Positions 57,137 to 64,000 of a DNA stretch of 64,000 nucleotides are shown here, one piece after another. The notes beneath the pieces are model-generated. The model ran no database searches. It was not told where the DNA came from and worked only from the letters and a program-made list of their open reading frames with translations. The position numbers and the translations under genes were made by a program. Each line of letters starts with the position of its first letter. Within the stretch, counting starts at the first letter, position 1. The DNA is taken from contig OZ005607.1 in the NCBI GenBank assembly GCA_963930655.1, positions 9,440,874 to 9,504,873 on the forward strand, written 5' to 3'. Origin of the DNA: Myrica gale (Eukaryota; Streptophyta; Magnoliopsida; Fagales; Myricaceae).

Positions 57137-58217
57137 GATAAAAAATGCTAACATGAAAATCTAAAGTCATGTCACTAGCGTGTGAATATGTCTTCCAATG
57201 TTGAGGAACTCATATTTTATGACCAATGGAGGAAATATTTAAAGAGTCAATATATATATGTATTTATAATTTGCATTATTAGTTACTTGTAAACTAGTTG
57301 TCTCTTTGTAATATATATATATATATATGCAAAATGTGTATGTCTAACTGCTACATTGGTGATGGGATCGGTTATTATGCTAAGCGCCAAAGGTGCTGAG
57401 CAACGGTGAGGATTAAATTTTCAAGATCCAATGGCTTAAAAACGCCACCTCAATTAATGAATATGATCCACGAATTTGACCCGTTTTATTGTTGACCCGC
57501 GAACGAGAGTCGGTCCCGCTACACAAACAGGTCGACCGCTACACGAACATGTTGATCGCTACATGAATAGGTCGATTGCTACATGAGCCGGTCGACCGCT
57601 ACGTGAGGAATTTCTGCCGTTATTGGGGTAGTAATAATACTGGGCAGGAAAAATTTTGGTCCTCCTAGTCAATTTGCGATAGCAAGAATAATTGAAACCT
57701 TCATTGGATTGACATGCATGTACCATCTTAATGTACGATTATTGACATCAAATCTCTTTCCAACAAGGTTTTCAATATATTTACTTGCAAAATAAGATTT
57801 CTTAATTCACCACAAGGCAGGTACCGGAAAAACCAAAATTTTCTGATTCTCTTGAACAGCCCTATTCGCGGTACTATCAGTCTCTTTTTTAACAATAATA
57901 TGCATGGATGTACGCGTTGGAAAATGGAGAAATTTTGCATGCTAATTTTTGAAAAATACACAAACAAGAAAAGAAAAAATAAAAAGAAAGGAGAAATCCT
58001 TTCTTAATTCATCAAGATTATAATAGTTTCTAGGAAATGTGCATTCTTAAAGCGAAAGGTAATAAAATGAAGGAAGTGGAAATAGCTAGCAAAGCCTGGG
58101 AAGTGTAACGATAGATGAAGGATTGATTACCTAGCAACAATGGGCCTCTGCCGTTCCAAAACCAAAACATTGATGGGACAAGCCCTCAAAAGCTGGCATC
58201 AAATAAAAGCAATAATT
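57137..58217. other. Intergenic spacer with a minisatellite
   Basis: No gene recognised. It contains a TA dinucleotide run near 57308-57328 and the 20-bp tandem array described separately. Confidence 0.4.
57517..57608. repeat. 20-bp minisatellite, 4.6 copies
   Basis: Units CGCTACACAAACAGGTCGAC, CGCTACACGAACATGTTGAT, CGCTACATGAATAGGTCGAT and TGCTACATGAGCCGGTCGAC, then a partial CGCTACGTGAGG. Spacing is exact and the units differ at several positions. Confidence 0.85.
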
Positions 58218-58288
58218 GTGGCTGCTGGGATTCGAGCCCAGGTCTCCACGGCCACAACGTGGAATTCTTACCACTAAACTACAGCCAC
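58218..58288 (-). tRNA. tRNA-His (anticodon GTG)
   Basis: 71 nt on the minus strand. The acceptor stem GTGGCTG pairs with CAGCCAC. The anticodon stem CCACG/CGTGG encloses loop TTGTGGC with anticodon GTG. Box A (TAGTTTAGTGG) and box B (GGGCTCGAATCCC) are intact, the last close to the Pol III consensus. The base after the 3' stem is A (discriminator). The base before the 5' end is T, so the G-1 needed by tRNA-His must be added after transcription. A TTTT terminator follows at about 58205-58208. Confidence 0.95.
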
Positions 58289-59180
58289 ATGGTGCGAATA
58301 GATACCAAATTTTTAAAATTTGAACAATACTTTCTTTCGTTAAGAGAAAACTAGAGATGCTCTTTCTTTTTTTTTTAATCTTCTGTGTTCTCTTTTTGAC
58401 TTTTGACTGTGTGATGTTGGTTTGTAAAAAATTTGTAGTATTCTGAAAAAATTACGAATATTTTGATGATATTAAAGTTGTATTGTGATGCGTTCATAAA
58501 TTGTTAAAAGATATTGATATTTATAAAAAAAAAATATTATATTAAAATATGTATATTTTATAATATTTTACATGTAAATATAAAAGTAATGATGGAGATC
58601 TTAAAAAAAATAGTCAATCAAACCTGCCCTATTTTCTTCGTTTTCTCTTTTTGACTGCAAGATAATAGGAATCACCAGATAGATCCAGATGCTTTGCTGC
58701 ATGTTTGACCAACCTGCACTTTAATTTTATCTTAGCTGTATATTACCCATTCGTCCAGTAGAATTGACTCTCTTTTTTTTAAAAAAAAAGGTCATCTATC
58801 TAGAGGTAATTAATACTGATAAGATTAATGTGTCAATCTTACGTAAAGCACCATGCCACATTACCTTAAATAGTTCAAAATCTCTCTTTCGGATCCAATT
58901 TTTGGTATTTACATTTCTGAATTTTTTATATTATTAAATTTTTATATTTATTATAACAAAAATAATAATAATTTTAAAAAAATAAAAGATTATATTATAA
59001 TTATTTTACGAAATTAAAATTTTAAGAGAAACGCATCAATATTTAAGAAATGGTGTGTCACGCGCCACTTTGGAAGTACACATAGCAGCACCCTGGATAC
59101 GTAAAGCGTAAAACGACAACTCTTGCATGAGCATCACATTCTGTCTTTTTTTCTCGCCAAGTTGACGAGAACCTCCCACT
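58289..59180. other. Intergenic spacer upstream of the UDP-xylose synthase gene
   Basis: AT-rich; no gene recognised. It should contain the promoter of the downstream gene, but I cannot place a TATA box with confidence. Confidence 0.35.
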
Positions 59181-59333
59181 AAGCCGGATGATACCATAGC
59201 ATATTGTCTCGGAAGTCGCTTAAATTCTTGAGCTTCCGTAATTAGCCTTCTCTAATCCCTAATCTCCTCTCCTCCTCGTTCGCCAGCTCCACTCTTTACT
59301 CTTTAGAAGCCCATGATCTCTTACTCTATTTAG

Positions 59334-59904
59334 GTAATTAAATTAACAATCGAATAGAATGTAAAAAAAAAATCAGCAAAAAAAAGAAGAACAGAATGTA
59401 GTAGAAAATTGGAATTTTCATTTCTTTTTTGTCTGGCACGTTTCATTCTTTTCTTTGTCTTCGTTTGGTGGGTTCCTGTGTATAATTATTGTTATCGAGG
59501 AGCTATCACAATGAGTTGGGACTACCTTTCCGTGAATTTGAAGGCTTTGGGTCTTTCTTTTTCCCTTTAATTCAGCAGTTGGTGGAGGAAGTTTCGATTT
59601 TGAGATTTGGTTTTTGATTATAAATATGGGTCTCCGATCGTTGAGTTTGTGTGGATCAGAAGCGTAACTAGGGTTTGTGGGTCATCTTCTCTGAACCAAC
59701 TGTTAGGTCCGGGTCTCCATCTCTATCTCTCTCTCTCTCACTCCTCTGATCCGGAACTGGAAATTCTAAATGAATTTTGTAGGAAAAAGAAAATTATCTT
59801 TTTGCCTAAACCTTTGCTTCGGTTCCCTTCGTCTGTGATATGTTGATGTCTTAAGTACATATATAGATGTCATACAGTGCTTGATTCTTTGGAGATTGTG
59901 GCAG
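59334..59904 (+). other. Probable 5' UTR intron of the UDP-xylose synthase gene
   Basis: A good donor (TTTAG|GTAATT) at 59334 and acceptor (TTGTGGCAG|GC) ending at 59904 would splice a CT-rich leader directly onto the coding exon whose ATG is at 59935. There are no upstream in-frame coding clues; inferred from splice signals only. Confidence 0.5.
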
Positions 59905-59934
59905 GCATTGAGATTTGAAGGAGATCTGAGAGCG

Positions 59935-62900
59935 ATGGCGAAGAACACTTCTAACGGCGATCACCAAACAACAACTAAGCCACCTCCATTGCCATCTCCA
60001 TTGCGCTTTTCCAAATTTTTCCAGGTAAAAGTATTTCTTTTTTTTTCCCTGTTTCAATTTTTGGGCTATCTGCAAGTTGACATCACAGCTATTGATCATT
60101 ATCTGCATCTTCTGGCGACTGTTATTAAGTGAGTGTCATAGTTCTCATTCCAATAATTTTGTTTATCGATCTGCTCTTCAATTGTTACTTTCTCTGTTGA
60201 TGACAGTCAAATATGAGAATTCTGGTCACTGGAGGAGCTGGGTTCATCGGCTCTCACTTGGTTGATAAATTGATGGAGAACGAAAAAAATGAGGTCATCA
60301 TCTTTCTTATCTTCTGGACTCAGTTTTTGTATTTGTCGTGATTAAAAGAGTTGATGTGAAAGGGATGGTGGTGCTTAGAGGTAACTCTTGGGTATGGAAG
60401 ATAAGAATTCTACATATTCTGAGACAATAATCCCAACAAAAAGTATGGCTTCTGACTTGATGATAATAGCATAAAACAATTCAGATGACTGTGGTCCATA
60501 CGTCTTTTCTACTCAGGTAATTGTAGCTGATAACTACTTCACTGGATCAAAGGACAATCTTAGAAAATGGATTGGTCACCCAAGATTTGAGCTTATTCGT
60601 CATGGTACGTTCTTAAAATCTAAATTTCTTCCAGTTGTTCATAAGTCTAACTCTGTGCATGGAATGTGATGATTTTTTTTTTATAAGTAAGCCAATATTA
60701 TTAAAAACAAGAAAAACACTAAACACACACCACCGGAGTCAACAGTACAAGAGAAAATACTGAAGAATCCTAAAAAAAAAAAAAAAAAGAATCCTACCAC
60801 AAAGGCCCAACCTCAACCCACTAGCCAACAAAACTCTCCCCAAAAAAAAAAAGCACCCTCAACCCACTAGCAAACAACACCCTCCCAAAAACTCCCACCC
60901 ACCCGCAACCCAAACGAGACCCCTAACAGTCCAACCCAAAGCTCACAGTCTTCCTAGCGATCGAAGAAGACCCTTCATAGTTAACTGAAGACTTCAAGCC
61001 CTTCAACTCCCCGAGCATCCTCCCCCCTGATTTTCTAGACGTTTTCGAACGAATCTGCACCCGATCATGTTCCAACGCTGCAAAGAGGTCCCTCAGCTTT
61101 TCCTCTTGACCACCACACGACACCAAACCCTCTGTGCATGGAATGTGATGATACCAAACGGTACCTTTATCCAGCTAATTAGATCTAGTGAAGCTATGAC
61201 ATGTTAAGTTCTGTTTGTTTAATTTTTGTAAACTTTCAGTTACTATTAGAATATAGTTTCACCCAGGTGTACTCGCTCCTTCAAAGTGCTGTTTTCACTA
61301 GGAGTTAACATCTTAGATTGAGCTTGTAAATTGTCTCCTCAACTAAAAAAACTAGGATATGCTGAAATGGGGCATTGCTATTCTGTGAACGAGTTAGCTA
61401 ATTTGTTTATCATTATTTTAACTTCACATGCTGCCATTGTCAGTCAGATAGAGGTACTTTATTAGCAATTAGTTGATTAACAGAAATAGAGGCAATTTGT
61501 AATAGAATTAGAGCTCATAGCCAGTACCAGTGCATTTCCGCCTGAATATGTGCTTTGTTAAGTTTAGCACGAAATACATTCCTATTCCCAGTTATTTCTT
61601 TTGCAATTTCATGGGCTTAGTTTGGATGACTAAAGGATATACATGTCTTTCTTTCTCTGTTAATAGATGTCACCGAGCCGTTGTTGATCGAGGTTGATCA
61701 GATTTATCATCTCGCATGCCCTGCTTCTCCAATTTTCTACAAATACAATCCTGTGAAGGTGTGTATTGAATATGGCTGGCTCATATACGTATATATCTAT
61801 GTAATCACTACTTTTAGTAAGTATATGCTTCTTGTCAGTTTTCAGTGAAGTAAGTTCCTAACATCCTATCTTGAATATCTGATGTGGTCAACACAATCAC
61901 TTGCTGGATTCTTCATCTCCCCTTGAATGTCCTATTTTTTGCGAGTACTATATCCTATTGGAGAACTCTTTCATTTTTTACTGATTCCTGTCACCACCAA
62001 CTTGATTACCATAAAGAAAATGGATTTACACCACTACCATTTGTACAATTATATAGCATGAGTAAAATTTGGGGAACTTGAACCATCCTCATCAACTAGA
62101 TCAGTATATTGGCAATCAAGTTTACTATCATTTACAAGGTTGTTCTTTTGGAAAAGACAATTTTTAGTTTTCTTTTTTTCATGACAATTACTCTAACTAG
62201 GAAATGCCGTTTAGCCTCAATGTATAAACAGGGGCAACTAGAGACTCACTTTTTCTTGAGAGGATCTTTATTGCACAATCTTCTCAGATGTCTTTTGTTT
62301 GTTCATTCTATGTTTTGTGGGAAATTGCGGAAATTGCTGAAATTGTGAAGAACCCTGGATGTTGTCTAAACAGCTTTTTATTTTCTTGTTTTGAAAAAAA
62401 AAACACTTTGACAGACAATAAAGACAAATGTGATTGGCACACTGAATATGCTAGGACTTGCCAAGCGTGTTGGTGCCAGGTGTGGGTATTTTCCATTTTT
62501 TGATTGTTTTGACTGGTGTCATCCACTTTTTATACTCGTTCTTCTGTTGAACAGGATTTTGCTTACATCAACTTCAGAGGTGTACGGAGATCCTCTTGTG
62601 CATCCCCAGCCAGAGAGCTACTGGGGAAATGTTAATCCAATCGGTAGGTGTTCCTCTCACGATGAACATGTGATCTCTTGCCTAATCTGATATGATGATT
62701 ACTGTTTATCTGATTAGAAACCGTAAGATTTGATATCCAGTGGAAATTTCTGTTAGCCGAATAGAAAGAGTGTCTTGTTCTCTTACTTGTCGTTAAATAG
62801 CTTTCAGACTAACTAACAGACATACATACACACTTGTATGTATATATGTTTCCAGTCTTATGTTTACTTTACGAGTTGATTTGCATCTTCAAAGTGCACC

Positions 62901-64000
62901 CATGGTATCCTTTGAAATCTTTTTGACGCAATAATGGAGACCCTTATTTCCTTGATGAATAAGTTTCTATTCTTTCACTCTTCCTCATAAATTAGTAAGA
63001 ATCTCACCACAGAATACATGTTCCGAAATGGTAGGGGTTCGGAGCTGCTATGATGAGGGGAAGCGTGTAGCTGAGACTTTGATGTTTGATTACCATAGGC
63101 AGCATGGGATAGGTAAGTATCTAGCTTTCCTTGTCCAAGTGAAGTTGTTCCTGATTTTCTTGGCAAAGTTGATGAACATTTTCGAGTGGGAAATTCATTT
63201 GATGTACTTAAGTTTGCTATATCTCTTTTGACAGAAATTCGCATTGCTAGAATCTTTAATACGTATGGGCCACGCATGAATATTGACGATGGACGTGTGG
63301 TCAGCAATTTCATAGCTCAAGCAATTCGGTCAGTCCTTGTGTTTTTTTGTTGTTTTCATTGCTTTCTTCTTACTTGTTGTTTTCATTGCTTTCTTCTTAC
63401 GAAGATATTAACATTGGCATGGTGTACCGTCAATAAAGATCTCTCTTGTCCAGTCTTCAAAAATCTGGAAATTTTGTTTTTCATGTGCATTCATGCAATA
63501 AATATGGCAATTCAGAAAGCTTTGTAGCTGTTACATCATATTGCAAAAATTGGTTAATCGTACCTTATCTCGCTGGAATAAGTGAAGTCTTTCATTCTTC
63601 ACTCGTCTCATGACATTTAGTAATCAACTTATACTATCTATTTTGTACTTTGCAGTGATGAACCCTTGACAGTCCAACTTCCTGGAACCCAAACTCGCAG
63701 TTTTTGTTATGTTTCTGACATGGTATGCAATATATGTAATTTGCTTCTGTACACTTCTTTCACTTTGAGTTATCAGGCTAAAAGCTATTGTTTAAAATGT
63801 TATAGGTTGATGGCCTCATTCGTCTGATGGAGGGGGAGAACACTGGGCCAATCAACATTGGAAACCCAGGTGTCCTGATGATTTGTGTTGTGCATAATAT
63901 GCATAGACATTTAGGTCTCTAATGTTGTAACCAGTTAGATGTGTCTATTAACCCAGGTAGTCCTTGTACATTTTCAGGTGAATTTACCATGCTTGAACTT
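59935..64000 (+). CDS. UXS: UDP-glucuronate decarboxylase (UDP-xylose synthase), cytosolic, partial at window end
   Basis: Exons: 59935-60024, 60207-60293, 60517-60604, 61667-61758, 62415-62479, 62555-62643, 63035-63112, 63235-63328, 63656-63722, 63806-63869 and 63978 onward past the window. All are GT-AG with reading frame kept; 279 codons are visible of ~345 expected. It is an extended short-chain dehydrogenase: the NAD-binding [10 protein letters not shown] at residues ~38-47, catalytic Ser/Thr in [12 protein letters not shown] (~143), and YxxxK as Tyr176/Lys180 in [21 protein letters not shown] and [18 protein letters not shown] are family hallmarks. There is no N-terminal membrane segment ([20 protein letters not shown]), so it belongs to the soluble UXS3/5/6-type group, not the Golgi forms. 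It converts UDP-glucuronate to UDP-xylose for xylan and xyloglucan synthesis. Intron 3 holds a LINE insertion. Confidence 0.95.
60674..61129 (-). mobile_element. Internally deleted LINE copy with 23-bp TSD in UXS intron 3
   Basis: 456 bp flanked by an identical 23-bp duplication (60651-60673 and 61130-61152, containing CTGTGCATGGAATGTGATGA). On the minus strand it ends in poly-A preceded by ATTGGCTTACTTATAAAAAA, a LINE tail. The minus-strand frame 61126-60923 reads [20 protein letters not shown] and later [17 protein letters not shown], which matches the end of ORF1 in the LINE at 15970-16090. The endonuclease and reverse transcriptase are missing between that ORF and the tail. Confidence 0.8.

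Noticed and set aside
1..64000. CRISPR arrays, operons, phage or integrative elements
   Set aside because: None of the repeats has regular spacers of CRISPR size, and gene structure is plainly eukaryotic.

Overview
This window is nuclear DNA from a flowering plant, probably a broad-leaved species with a repeat-rich genome. The evidence is genes with many GT-AG introns, plant-specific protein families (an ALBINO3 chloroplast insertase, a UDP-xylose synthase, a thaumatin-like protein, a UBC7/13/14-type E2), a plant tRNA-His and a dense layer of plant transposons. The species cannot be named from the sequence.

Genes. (1) A SEC14/CRAL-TRIO protein with a C-terminal membrane anchor, minus strand, 2598-7882. 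(2) A one-module glyoxalase-fold (VOC) protein, plus strand, 21341-22048. (3) A ubiquitin-conjugating enzyme of the UBC7/UBE2G1 class, minus, 23053-27840. (4) An intronless thaumatin-like protein, minus, 32693-33466. (5) ALBINO3 (Oxa1/YidC family), minus, 47061-51941. (6) tRNA-His(GTG), minus, 58218-58288. (7) The first 11 coding exons of a cytosolic UDP-glucuronate decarboxylase (UDP-xylose synthase), plus, 59935-64000, cut by the window edge. All multi-exon models were assembled by hand. Every junction is GT-AG, reading frame is kept across all introns, and the complete models give family-typical lengths (480, 144, 167 and 448 aa). The genes have unrelated housekeeping or defence roles and do not form a pathway.

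Between the genes lie transposons, many with intact target-site duplications (TSDs). 3.7-4.1 kb: a TRIM-like mini-retrotransposon in a SEC14 intron. 9.9-13.1 kb: LTR-like sequence, a MITE and a hAT transposase relic. 13.3-14.0 kb: a broken fragment of the PHYLLO (MenC) gene. 14.2-18.2 kb: a decayed L1-type LINE. 18.2-19.07 kb: the right end of a CACTA-type element. 19.4-20.5 kb: a copia gag stub and a hAT MITE. 28.6-29.3 kb: another hAT MITE. 34.4-38.2 kb: a non-autonomous CACTA element that carries an LRR-kinase gene fragment and is itself split by a palindromic Mutator-like element with a perfect 9-bp TSD. 39.1-44.0 kb: two solo copia LTRs and a hAT MITE. 53-55.4 kb: another CACTA-like element with a nested hAT MITE. 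56.9-57.1 kb: a tRNA-derived SINE. An internally deleted LINE copy with a 23-bp TSD sits in an intron of the UDP-xylose synthase gene.

I found no CRISPR array, operon or other prokaryotic system. The most unusual structures are the nested CACTA/MULE/LRR composite at 34.4-38.2 kb, with its internal array of perfect palindromes, and the PHYLLO gene fragment at 13.3-14.0 kb.
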